From Lachnospiraceae bacterium (GTDB taxonomy: Bacteria > Bacillota > Clostridia > Lachnospirales > Lachnospiraceae): DNA of 64,000 nt. The notes below the pieces were generated by a model. That model was not told the DNA's origin, ran no database searches, and saw nothing but the letters and a program-made list of their open reading frames with translations. Below are positions 26,773 to 34,321 of this stretch, piece after piece; positions within the stretch are counted from its first letter, which is position 1; each line of letters opens with the position of its first letter. The position numbers and the translations under genes were made by a program. The stretch covers positions 1 to 64,000 of the forward strand of contig JAFUFI010000027.1 in NCBI GenBank assembly GCA_017469945.1, read 5' to 3'.

Positions 26773-28461
26773 ATGAAAGGTCTGTTAAAATTTATAACCT
26801 GCGGCAGTGTTGATGACGGAAAGTCCACACTGATCGGACATATTTTATACGATTCAAAGCTCCTGTATGCGGATCAAAAGGATGCGCTTATACTTGACAG
26901 TAAAGTTGGATCGAGAGGCGGGGAGATTGATTATTCGCTTCTTCTTGACGGACTGATGGCGGAAAGAGAACAGGGAATTACAATCGACGTGGCGTACAGG
27001 TATTTTACTACCGACAAGCGCAGTTTTATTGTTGCGGACACTCCGGGACATGAGCAATATACAAGGAACATGGCAGTTGGCGCATCATTTGCCAGCCTTG
27101 CTATAGTGATGGTAGACGCAAGACACGGAGTACTTGTACAGACAAGGCGACACGCAAGAATCTGCGCGCTTATGGGTATCAAGTATTTTGTATTTGCCGT
27201 AAACAAGATGGATCTTGTCGACTACTCCAAGGAGCGCTTTGACGAGATTACAGCGCAGATAAACGAGCTTTCAGAGTCACTTTCTCTGCATAGCGTGGAG
27301 ATCATACCTGTATCTGCAACCGAAGGAGATAATATTACAAAGAAATCCGATAATACTCCCTGGTATCCCGGAGGATCTCTTTTATCTTATCTTGAAGAGG
27401 TTGATGTAACCGAGAGCGAGGAAGCGGATCATTTCTATCTTCCTATTCAGCGAGTATGCAGACCCAGCCTTGATTTTAGAGGATTTCAGGGACAGATTGA
27501 AAAAGGTGCCCTTAAAAAGGGACAGACGATACATACCTTACCCGGCGGAGAGGATGCGACCGTAGTCCGCATCTATGTTGGCGATAAGGAGTCGGACGAG
27601 GCTGTAGCCGGTCAGGCTGTTACGGTATGCCTTGACAGAGAGGTGGATGTAAGCCGCGGAAGCGTTCTTACCGATTTTGATACTCTTGAGCCGGTCAGCG
27701 AATTCGAAGCGACAATTCTCTGGATGGATGACGAGAAGCTGACTGCAGGAAAAGATTATCTTTTAAAGATAGGTACAAAGAAGACAGGAGCTATAGTCAG
27801 CAGCCTTCTTTACAGTATTGATGTTAATACCGGAGAGCAGAAAAATGTTTCCGAGCTTACCAAGAACGGTATCGCCCGTTGCAGGATCACTCTTACAGAC
27901 AAGGCTATAGTTGATACTTTTAAGAATAACAAAACTCTCGGAGAATTGATCCTGATCGACAGAGTAAGCCACCAGACATCTGCCTGCGGAGTTGTTGAGA
28001 AAGTTAAATCCGGCAAAAATGTATATTTCGAGAAAGATGAGCTGACAACCGGTGGTTATATTTTTGAGGAGTTTTATTTTAATCTTGATAATGCTTCTCT
28101 TTCAAGAGATAAGGAATCGGATAAGGTATACCATGTGGGCGATAGGGTAAATGTTGAAGGAGAATCCTTCAGCTATCCGGCTTTCTTTGATATCGTTGCT
28201 GCGAATGATAAGGCGGTGATATTTATCCGTGACAAGAAGGTCTTTGATATTATTCCCCTTGAGGAATACAGGTATCAGGGACTTCCTCTTACCGACGAGC
28301 GCGGTTTTGCAATCAAGATTGGAAGTACTGAGGACTACGAAAGATTTATCCGTGAGTTTGAGGAGACTCCTGAAGACCAAAGACAGGCTTTCCATAACAG
28401 GTGGACACGTTTTGAAACATACAGACGGATTATCTGTAATGAAAACTTTTGGATAATCTGA
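26773..28461 (+). CDS. cysN: Sulfate adenylyltransferase subunit 1 (GTPase)
   Basis: This 562-residue translation-factor-type GTPase drives APS formation by CysD. G1 is CGSVDDGKSTLIG (about 10-22), G3 DTPGHEQYTRNM, G4 NKMD. No APS kinase domain is fused at the C-terminus, so APS goes to AprAB and not to PAPS. I place the start at 26773, one base after the cysD stop; an upstream extension of 29 codons lies inside cysD. A terminator follows, closing the first sulfur operon. Confidence 0.93.
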   Translation: MKGLLKFITCGSVDDGKSTLIGHILYDSKLLYADQKDALILDSKVGSRGGEIDYSLLLDGLMAEREQGITIDVAYRYFTTDKRSFIVADTPGHEQYTRNMAVGASFASLAIVMVDARHGVLVQTRRHARICALMGIKYFVFAVNKMDLVDYSKERFDEITAQINELSESLSLHSVEIIPVSATEGDNITKKSDNTPWYPGGSLLSYLEEVDVTESEEADHFYLPIQRVCRPSLDFRGFQGQIEKGALKKGQTIHTLPGGEDATVVRIYVGDKESDEAVAGQAVTVCLDREVDVSRGSVLTDFDTLEPVSEFEATILWMDDEKLTAGKDYLLKIGTKKTGAIVSSLLYSIDVNTGEQKNVSELTKNGIARCRITLTDKAIVDTFKNNKTLGELILIDRVSHQTSACGVVEKVKSGKNVYFEKDELTTGGYIFEEFYFNLDNASLSRDKESDKVYHVGDRVNVEGESFSYPAFFDIVAANDKAVIFIRDKKVFDIIPLEEYRYQGLPLTDERGFAIKIGSTEDYERFIREFEETPEDQRQAFHNRWTRFETYRRIICNENFWII

Positions 28462-28466
28462 TGACG

Positions 28467-28507
28467 GGGCCGGTGATAGGAAATACCTATTACCGGCTCT
28501 TTTATTT
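28467..28507 (+). terminator. Terminator of the first sulfur operon
   Basis: A 14-base arm (28467-28480) pairs, with two non-Watson-Crick positions, with 28486-28499 around AAATA, and is followed by TTTTATTT. Confidence 0.82.
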
Positions 28508-28605
28508 ACGTATTTCCCACGGTGATAGGCTTTGACTATACTATATCTATCAGTTATTTGAAAAGCCGAAATGAAAGATGACCGGAAGATGAGAGGAATA
28601 AAAAA
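28508..28605 (+). promoter_or_regulatory. Promoter region of the metY operon with inverted repeat
   Basis: TGATAG (28523-28528) and CTATCA (28547-28552) form an inverted repeat enclosing TTGACT (28532-28537), a good -35 candidate. The matching -10 at 17 bases would be TATTTG (28555-28560), which is weak, as expected for a regulated promoter. I found no SAM riboswitch pattern here. Confidence 0.4.
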
Positions 28606-29844
28606 ATGAATTTCAATACGGCACTTCTCCATGACGGAGTTGATAAAAAAGAAAAATACGGATCGACCCTTACTCCGATTTATCAGACCAGCGCTTTCTT
28701 TCAGCAAAGCGCGGAGGATCTTGCGGGCATATTCGGAGGAAAGAACCCGGGATACTGCTATACGAGAGTTCAAAACCCTACGATCGCTGTATTTGAGAAC
28801 AGGATTAATAAGCTCGAGGGCGGTATAGGAACTGTCGCAACGGCTTCGGGAATGGCAGCAATTTTTAATGCGCTTACAAATATCCTGATGACCGGAGACG
28901 AGATAGTCTCAAGCGCATCTTTATACGGAGGAACGATCGACCTTTTCAGAGATCTCGAGGCCTTTGGGATTAAGACAAAGTATGTTGAGAACAACAACTG
29001 GGATGAGATTGAATCAGCTATAAACGATAATACAAAGCTGATCTTTGCAGAGACAATCGGAAACCCCTGTCTTGACGTTACAGATATCGATAGACTGGCG
29101 GAGATTGCACACGCGCACGGACTTCCACTTTTTATCGACAATACGGTTGCTACGGCTTACCTGATAAAACCTATAGAGCACGGCGCGGATATTGTGATCA
29201 ATTCCACATCGAAATATATAAACGGAAGTAGTAATGCTATCGGCGGAGTACTAACCGATGGTGGAAAGTTTAAATGGACTGCCGAAAGATATCCTGTTCT
29301 TAAGGACTATCTTAAGTTTGGCCCTTTTGCTTATATAGCGAGGCTACGGGCAGGGCTTCAGAGAAACGCGGGAGCCTGTATGGCGCCGCAGACAGCCTAC
29401 TTAAACCAGATCGGCCTAGAGACCATGGGGCTTCGTATGGAGCGCCAATGTACGAACGCCGCTTCGCTTGCGAAGCACTTGCAGGATAAATATCCGTCGG
29501 TTACGGTTAATTATCCCGGGCTTGAGACAAGTAAGTGGCATAGTATTGCAGATAAGGTTTTAAAAGGCGGATACGGAGCTATCGTAACGATCCGCGTTGG
29601 GAGCAAGGAAAGAGCCTTCAAGCTTTTAAACTTCCTTGAACTCGCATACAGGCTTTCAAACATTGGAGATACGAAAACGCTGGTGCTTCATCCTTCATCG
29701 ACTATATCGCTGCACTCTACCGATAAACAAAAGGAGGACGCGGGAGTATTCGAGGACCTTATAAGGATCAGCGTAGGAATTGAGGATATCGAGGACCTGA
29801 TCGCAGATTTTGACAAGGCATTCGAAAAGCTGGATCAGGAATAG
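28606..29844 (+). CDS. metY: O-acetylhomoserine sulfhydrylase
   Basis: This 412-residue PLP enzyme of the Cys/Met metabolism family makes homocysteine from O-acetylhomoserine and a sulfide donor. The PLP lysine is K203 in NSTSKYINGSSNAIGG; YTRVQNPT and SGMAAIFNALTNIL are further landmarks, and the long C-terminal VLHPSSTISLHS loop is typical of MetY. It is the first gene of an operon that also encodes a sulfite reductase and a ThiS-type carrier, so the sulfur donor may be a protein thiocarboxylate rather than free sulfide. Confidence 0.92.
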   Translation: MNFNTALLHDGVDKKEKYGSTLTPIYQTSAFFQQSAEDLAGIFGGKNPGYCYTRVQNPTIAVFENRINKLEGGIGTVATASGMAAIFNALTNILMTGDEIVSSASLYGGTIDLFRDLEAFGIKTKYVENNNWDEIESAINDNTKLIFAETIGNPCLDVTDIDRLAEIAHAHGLPLFIDNTVATAYLIKPIEHGADIVINSTSKYINGSSNAIGGVLTDGGKFKWTAERYPVLKDYLKFGPFAYIARLRAGLQRNAGACMAPQTAYLNQIGLETMGLRMERQCTNAASLAKHLQDKYPSVTVNYPGLETSKWHSIADKVLKGGYGAIVTIRVGSKERAFKLLNFLELAYRLSNIGDTKTLVLHPSSTISLHSTDKQKEDAGVFEDLIRISVGIEDIEDLIADFDKAFEKLDQE

Positions 29845-29917
29845 TTTTTTAGAAGAAGAAAACAGTAGAAAAAGTTTTGAAGAAGAAAAAGAAAGCTATG
29901 TATGGAGGAAAGTAAAG

Positions 29918-30787
29918 ATGGCTGATGCGATCGATTATTCATCACTTAAAAAAGGCGGCTTTATGAGACAGAAGCAAAAGGGCTACTTCTCATTAAGACT
30001 TGCCGTAGTAGGAGGAAATCTTACAGCCGAAAATATAAAGACCATTGCTGAGGTTGCAGAAAAGTACGGACACGGGTACGTACATATGACCTCAAGACAG
30101 GGAGTCGAGATTCCTTTTATCAACTTCAATGATATCGAAGAGGTAAGAGGAAAGCTTGCAGAGGGCGGAGTTAAGCCCGGCGTCTGCGGACCGAGAGTAA
30201 GAACGGTTACCGCCTGTCAGGGAAGCGCGATCTGTCCCAGCGGATGTATTGATTCCTATGAGCTGGCTAAAGAATTTGACGAAAGATATTTCGGAAGAGA
30301 GCTTCCTCATAAATTCAAATTCGGTGTAACAGGTTGTATGAACAACTGTCTAAAGAGCGAGGAGAACGACCTCGGAGTTAAGGGCGGATATATCATCGAT
30401 TACAAGCCCGAGACCTGTATCTCCTGCGGTGTCTGCATCAAGGCCTGCAGGGAAGGGGCTTTGAGCCTTGTTGATGGCAAGGTTGTCCTTGATACATCTA
30501 AGTGTAACAACTGTGGACGCTGCGTAAAGAGCTGCCCTGTCGATGCCTGGGATTACACGCCGGGATACATCGTTTCATTCGGAGGACTTTTCGGTAACCA
30601 GATTTATAAAGGTGAACAGATCGTTCCCATCATCAAGGATAAGGAGACTCTCTTTAGAGTTGCAGATGCCGCAATCGATTTCTTTGATAAGAATGCAAAG
30701 CCTGGAGAGAGATTCCGCCTGACTTTGCAGAGAGTTGGGGAAGAGGAATTCAGAAAAGTTATACAGAAAGCGTACGAAGGAGTTTAA
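29918..30787 (+). CDS. Compact siroheme sulfite reductase with two ferredoxin clusters
   Basis: This 289-residue protein combines one ferredoxin-like half domain of sulfite/nitrite reductases (about 10-80), the siroheme and 4Fe-4S ligands C100, C106, C140 and C144 (TACQGSAICPSGC, GVTGCMNNC), and two inserted ferredoxin clusters, C167/C170/C173/C177 and C196/C199/C202/C206. It should reduce sulfite to sulfide with electrons delivered through its own clusters. It is half the size of a classical assimilatory enzyme and resembles AsrC-like and Wolinella Sir-like proteins. I start at 29918, after ATGGAGGAAAG; an upstream in-frame stretch overlaps metY and is not convincing. Confidence 0.85.
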   Translation: MADAIDYSSLKKGGFMRQKQKGYFSLRLAVVGGNLTAENIKTIAEVAEKYGHGYVHMTSRQGVEIPFINFNDIEEVRGKLAEGGVKPGVCGPRVRTVTACQGSAICPSGCIDSYELAKEFDERYFGRELPHKFKFGVTGCMNNCLKSEENDLGVKGGYIIDYKPETCISCGVCIKACREGALSLVDGKVVLDTSKCNNCGRCVKSCPVDAWDYTPGYIVSFGGLFGNQIYKGEQIVPIIKDKETLFRVADAAIDFFDKNAKPGERFRLTLQRVGEEEFRKVIQKAYEGV

Positions 30788-30790
30788 AAC

Positions 30791-31036
30791 ATGGCTGATA
30801 TTAAGATTGACGAAGAAGTAGATATTACGGATAAAGTTTGCCCCCTGACCTTTGTCAAGGCAAAGGTTGCGCTGGATGAGCTTGATGAAGGGCAGATCAT
30901 CGCAATACGTATGAACGACGGAGAACCCGTTCAAAACGTTCCCCGTTCCATCAAGGACGAGGGCCACAGGATCTTAAAACTTGAGGACAACGAAGACGGA
31001 ACCTACACCCTCTTCGTCCAAAAAATCGGAGAATAA
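30791..31036 (+). CDS. TusA-family sulfur carrier protein
   Basis: This 81-residue protein has the TusA fold signature with the sulfur-carrying Cys in DKVCPLTFVKAKVALDEL; the usual CPxP motif is CPLT here. The rest (GQIIAIRMNDGEPVQNVPRS, LFVQKIGE) fits the family. It starts 3 bases after the sulfite reductase and may accept sulfide from it as a persulfide or hand it to the carrier encoded next. Confidence 0.85.
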   Translation: MADIKIDEEVDITDKVCPLTFVKAKVALDELDEGQIIAIRMNDGEPVQNVPRSIKDEGHRILKLEDNEDGTYTLFVQKIGE

Positions 31037-31039
31037 AAT

Positions 31040-31114
31040 GACCCCCGGGGACGGGGTTGGGGGTTCATTGTCAGAATATTCTGACAATGACACATAACCC
31101 CCGTCCCCCTGTGT
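31040..31114. repeat. REP-like palindromic repeat inside the operon
   Basis: A perfect 24-base palindrome (31066-31089, CATTGTCAG/CTGACAATG about AATATT) is flanked by GGGGACGGGG-type sequence on the left (31047-31063) and its near complement ACCCCCGTCCCC on the right (31096-31109). G/C-rich GGGGACGG ends with GTGTCA words are typical of REP-type intergenic elements in Firmicutes. It separates the tusA-like and thiS-like genes and could slow or stabilise the message. Confidence 0.65.
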
Positions 31115-31138
31115 CAAAATTATATGGAGGATTATGAA

Positions 31139-31345
31139 ATGACAATAACAGTTGCAGGAGAAAAGAAAGAGTATAAAGAGGGGCTTACACTTCCCGAGCT
31201 TCTAGAGCTTGAAAATGTTGAGATGCCGGAGTATGTTACCGTATCTATAAATGAGGAGTTTGTTGATTCCGATAAAAAGGCTACCACCGTTTTAAAGGAA
31301 GGGGACAATGTTGAGTTCCTCTATTTCATGGGAGGTGGATGCTAA
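31139..31345 (+). CDS. hcyS: ThiS-like sulfur carrier ending GGGC (HcyS-like)
   Basis: This 68-residue beta-grasp protein (MTITVAGEKKEYKEG, VSINEEFV, LKEGDNVEFLYFMGGGC) is a ThiS/MoaD-type sulfur carrier. Normal carriers end in Gly-Gly; this one has an additional C-terminal Cys, which must be removed to expose the reactive glycine. The JAMM protease at 32188 can do this and the ThiF-like enzyme at 31345 can then adenylate it. This is the gene set called HcyS/HcyD/HcyF in Wolinella methionine synthesis. The start at 31139 has GGAGG 8 bases upstream; a start at 31124 would have no site. Confidence 0.85.
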   Translation: MTITVAGEKKEYKEGLTLPELLELENVEMPEYVTVSINEEFVDSDKKATTVLKEGDNVEFLYFMGGGC

Positions 31346-32163
31346 TGGCACTTACAGACGAGCAGCTTGAGCGTTACTCAAGACATATCATATTAAAAGA
31401 GGTGGGCGCAAAGGGCCAAAAGAAGCTTCTTAACGCAAAGGTTCTTATCATCGGAGCCGGTGGACTCGGAGCCCCCGCTGCAATGTATCTTGCGGCAGCA
31501 GGAGTAGGAACCATTGGCATTGTTGATGCTGACGAGGTTGACCTTTCTAACCTTCAGCGTCAGATAATCCACGGAACAGCTGACGTAGGTAAGCCTAAGG
31601 TACAGTCTGCAAAAGAGACGATGAATGCTATGAACCCGGATGTGGAAGTTAAGACTTATCATATGTTCGTTGATTCAACAAATATCAGAGAGCTTGTGCG
31701 CGAGTATGATTTTATCATCGACGGAACGGACAATTTTCCTGCAAAGTTTTTGATAAACGATGCATGCGTAATCGAGAAAAAGCCTTTTTCTCACGCGGGA
31801 ATCATCCGTTTTAAGGGACAGCTTATGACTTATGTTCCCGGTCAGGGCCCCTGCTACAGATGCGTATTTAAGAATCCCCCGCCAAAGGATGCGGTTCCTA
31901 CCTGTAAGCAGGCAGGCGTAATCGGCGCAATGGGCGGTGTCATCGGAAGCCTGCAGGCTATGGAAGCGGTAAAGTATATAATCGGAGTCGGAAATCTTCT
32001 TACCGGTTATCTTCTTACTTACGATGCTCTTACTATGGAGTTTCATAAGATCAAGCTCCCTGCCGATACACATAAGTGCCCCGTTTGCGGAGATAATCCG
32101 ACAATCTTAGAGCCTATCGATTACGAGCAGGCTGCTTGTGAGTTTAAACCGGGCGGACATTAA
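31345..32163 (+). CDS. hcyF: ThiF/MoeB-like adenylyltransferase (HcyF-like)
   Basis: This 272-residue E1-like enzyme activates the C-terminus of the carrier protein with ATP. It shows IGAGGLGAPAAMYLA (nucleotide loop), DADEVDLSNLQRQ, DGTDNFPAKFLIND, a catalytic-type Cys in VPTCKQAGVIG, and zinc ligands CYRC and CPVC. Its ATG overlaps the stop codon of the carrier gene by one base (TAATG), so the pair is translationally coupled. By sequence alone it could be thiF or moeB; coupling to the GGGC carrier and MetY context favours homocysteine synthesis. Confidence 0.85.
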   Translation: MALTDEQLERYSRHIILKEVGAKGQKKLLNAKVLIIGAGGLGAPAAMYLAAAGVGTIGIVDADEVDLSNLQRQIIHGTADVGKPKVQSAKETMNAMNPDVEVKTYHMFVDSTNIRELVREYDFIIDGTDNFPAKFLINDACVIEKKPFSHAGIIRFKGQLMTYVPGQGPCYRCVFKNPPPKDAVPTCKQAGVIGAMGGVIGSLQAMEAVKYIIGVGNLLTGYLLTYDALTMEFHKIKLPADTHKCPVCGDNPTILEPIDYEQAACEFKPGGH

Positions 32164-32187
32164 AGCCTAGAAAGACGAGGAATCGAG

Positions 32188-32619
32188 ATGGGAATTGTCA
32201 GAATAGACTACCACCTTTATGACGAAATAGTAGAGTATGCAAGGGAGCATCTCCCGGAGGAAGCGTGTGGCCTTATCGCCGGAAGCGAAGACGAAAACGG
32301 GAAAAAGGTTGAGAAGGTTTACTATCTTACCAATGTCGACCATGCCGAAGATCATTTCACTATGGACCCCAAGGAGCAGCTTGAGGCAGTCAAGGATATG
32401 CGTGCCAATGGTTACAAGCCTCTCGGAAACTGGCATTCCCATCCCGAATCTCCCTCAAGACCTTCCGAGGAAGATATAAGGCTTTCTTACGATAAGAATG
32501 CAAGCTATTTTATCCTTTCGCTTATGGCGAAAAATCCTGTCCTTAACTCGTTTCATGTAGAAAACGGGGAAGTGACAAAAGAGGACCTGAGGATGTTCTC
32601 TGAAAAGTATTATTATTAG
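32188..32619 (+). CDS. hcyD: JAMM metalloprotease (HcyD-like, Mec+ family)
   Basis: This 143-residue protein is a minimal JAMM/MPN peptidase. The catalytic Glu is E25 in PEEACGLIAG and the zinc site is H83, H85, S93 and D96 in NWHSHPESPSRPSEED. Family members such as Mec+ of mycobacteria and HcyD of Wolinella trim the C-terminus of, or release amino acids from, sulfur carrier proteins. The obvious substrate is the GGGC carrier encoded at 31139. Confidence 0.88.
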   Translation: MGIVRIDYHLYDEIVEYAREHLPEEACGLIAGSEDENGKKVEKVYYLTNVDHAEDHFTMDPKEQLEAVKDMRANGYKPLGNWHSHPESPSRPSEEDIRLSYDKNASYFILSLMAKNPVLNSFHVENGEVTKEDLRMFSEKYYY

Positions 32620-32633
32620 AACGGAATTAAATT

Positions 32634-33689
32634 ATGAAAAAATTGATCGTATCATTACTTTTAAGCGTGACTGTAATCCTTACCGCAGCAGGATGCGGCA
32701 AGGAGCAGCAGGCAGATGCGAAAGATGAGGTTACTGCAGTAGAGGAGACTGTTGTAGCTGAAGACGCTGAGGCTGTTACCGAAGCGGAAGCTGAGGAAGA
32801 AGGAGGGGAGAAGGTTAGCGGACCTGTATCATTTACCGACGCCCTCGGCCGTCAGGTTACTGTAGAGAGTCCAAAGAAGGTTGCTGTCCTTCTCGGAAGC
32901 TTTGCAGATGTTTGGACTCTTGCCGGCGGAGAAGTATCTGCGACCGTAAAGGATGCCTGGACATCATTTGACTTAGGGCTTTCAGAGACGACTGTTAATG
33001 TCGGAAGCTTTATGGAGCCGGATCTTGAAAAGCTCTTTGATGCAGAGCCTGACTTTATCATCGCAAGCGCAGGCACGTCAGCTCAGGTAGAGCTTCTTGA
33101 TACCTTCGAGATAAGCGGAGTAACCGTTGCTTACTTTGAAGTATCTGATTTTGATGATTATTTAAATATGCTCGGAATCTGCACAAGGATAACCGGAAAC
33201 ACAGAAAACTACGAAAAGTACGGTACTGCTGTTTCGGCATCTATAGAGGATATCAAGGAAAAGGCAAAACAGGATCTTGACGCTAGAATCGCCGGAGGCG
33301 AAGAAGCGCCTACAGTATTATTTATCAGAGCTGCCGCAAGCTCGGTAAAGGCAAAGGGTAGCGAAGGTACTGTGGGAGGAGAGATACTTGCAGATCTCGG
33401 TACTATAAATATAGCCGATGGTGATAGTGCATTACTTGACGACTTAAGCCTTGAAGCTATTGTTGCGGCAGATCCCGATTATATCTTTGTTACTACTCAA
33501 GGAGAGGACAAGGAGGCGGCTCTTTCTAATGTAGCCGATCTTTTAAGCAACAATCCCGCATGGTCGGAGCTCTCTGCCGTAAAAAGCGGAAGATACTTCG
33601 AGATTGAAAAAGAGCTTTACAATTCAAAGCCCAATGCCCGCTGGGGCGAGGCGTACGAAAAAATCGCAAATATTTTATACGGAGAATAA
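32634..33689 (+). CDS. FepB/BtuF-type chelate-binding lipoprotein
   Basis: This 351-residue lipoprotein has lipobox TAAGC and a long acidic Ala/Glu/Val linker (about 25-65) before a class III periplasmic-binding domain (VTVESPKKVAVLLGSFADVW, EPDLEKLFDAEPDFIIASAG, YEKIANILYGE). It would capture an iron chelate, heme or corrinoid for the FecCD permease and ATPase encoded at 34322-36104. Its place in a sulfur operon that needs much iron favours an iron compound; the ligand is not determined. Confidence 0.82.
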   Translation: MKKLIVSLLLSVTVILTAAGCGKEQQADAKDEVTAVEETVVAEDAEAVTEAEAEEEGGEKVSGPVSFTDALGRQVTVESPKKVAVLLGSFADVWTLAGGEVSATVKDAWTSFDLGLSETTVNVGSFMEPDLEKLFDAEPDFIIASAGTSAQVELLDTFEISGVTVAYFEVSDFDDYLNMLGICTRITGNTENYEKYGTAVSASIEDIKEKAKQDLDARIAGGEEAPTVLFIRAAASSVKAKGSEGTVGGEILADLGTINIADGDSALLDDLSLEAIVAADPDYIFVTTQGEDKEAALSNVADLLSNNPAWSELSAVKSGRYFEIEKELYNSKPNARWGEAYEKIANILYGE

Positions 33690-33691
33690 AA

Positions 33692-34300
33692 GTGTCGGTA
33701 TTTCCGTTTTTCTTTGAACTAAGTGGAAAAAAAGGTGTAATAATCGGGGGCGGAAAGATTGCGCTTGAAAAGGTGGAAGCTCTTTCCGGTTTCGGAGCTG
33801 AATTAAATCTTATAGCGCCAGATATACTTCCTGAAATTGAAGAATATACTTTTGTTAATTGTATAAGAAAAGATTTTACTCCCGCAGATTTAAGCGGCGC
33901 GGATTACTGCATAGCGGCCACCGGAATCCGGACGATAAATGAGGAAATATATAAAATATGCAGAGCAAAAAAGATTCCTGTTAATGTTGTGGACAATCAG
34001 GATCTTTGCGACTTTATATTCCCCTCAGTAGTAAAGCGCGGAAAGCTCATAGCCGGGATTACGAGCTCCGGCGCAAGCCCTGCTGTCGCGGTGCACTTGC
34101 GTAAGGAATTCGAAAAGGTAATACCCGGTGATATAGAAGAGATCCTCGATTATTTAGCAGGTATAAGACCTTACGTAAAGGAAAAGATTTCGGATCCAAA
34201 GGTTAGGCATAGAATATTTAAAGCCGCCGGAGCAGAGTGCCTTAGACTTGGAAGAAGCCTTAAGGATGAAGAACTTGAGGAAATCCTGAAATCTGTATAA
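33692..34300 (+). CDS. Precorrin-2 dehydrogenase / sirohydrochlorin ferrochelatase-like
   Basis: This 202-residue protein matches the CysG N-terminal/Met8p family, with the NAD-binding loop GVIIGGGKIALEKVEAL, and SGADYCIAATGIRTIN, VNVVDNQDLCDFIFPSVV and AGITSSGASPAVAVHLRKE. It makes siroheme precursors, and siroheme is the cofactor of the sulfite reductase in the same operon. It starts at GTG two bases after the lipoprotein gene. The uroporphyrinogen methyltransferase that provides precorrin-2 is not in the window. Confidence 0.9.
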   Translation: MSVFPFFFELSGKKGVIIGGGKIALEKVEALSGFGAELNLIAPDILPEIEEYTFVNCIRKDFTPADLSGADYCIAATGIRTINEEIYKICRAKKIPVNVVDNQDLCDFIFPSVVKRGKLIAGITSSGASPAVAVHLRKEFEKVIPGDIEEILDYLAGIRPYVKEKISDPKVRHRIFKAAGAECLRLGRSLKDEELEEILKSV

Positions 34301-34321
34301 CTTTGTCAGAAAGGAGAGCAA

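Noticed and set aside
28462..28605. SAM riboswitch (S-box) before metY
   Set aside because: I looked for the conserved GAGGGA and multi-helix core typical of the S-box and found only a terminator and a short inverted repeat; the gap is also too short after the terminator.
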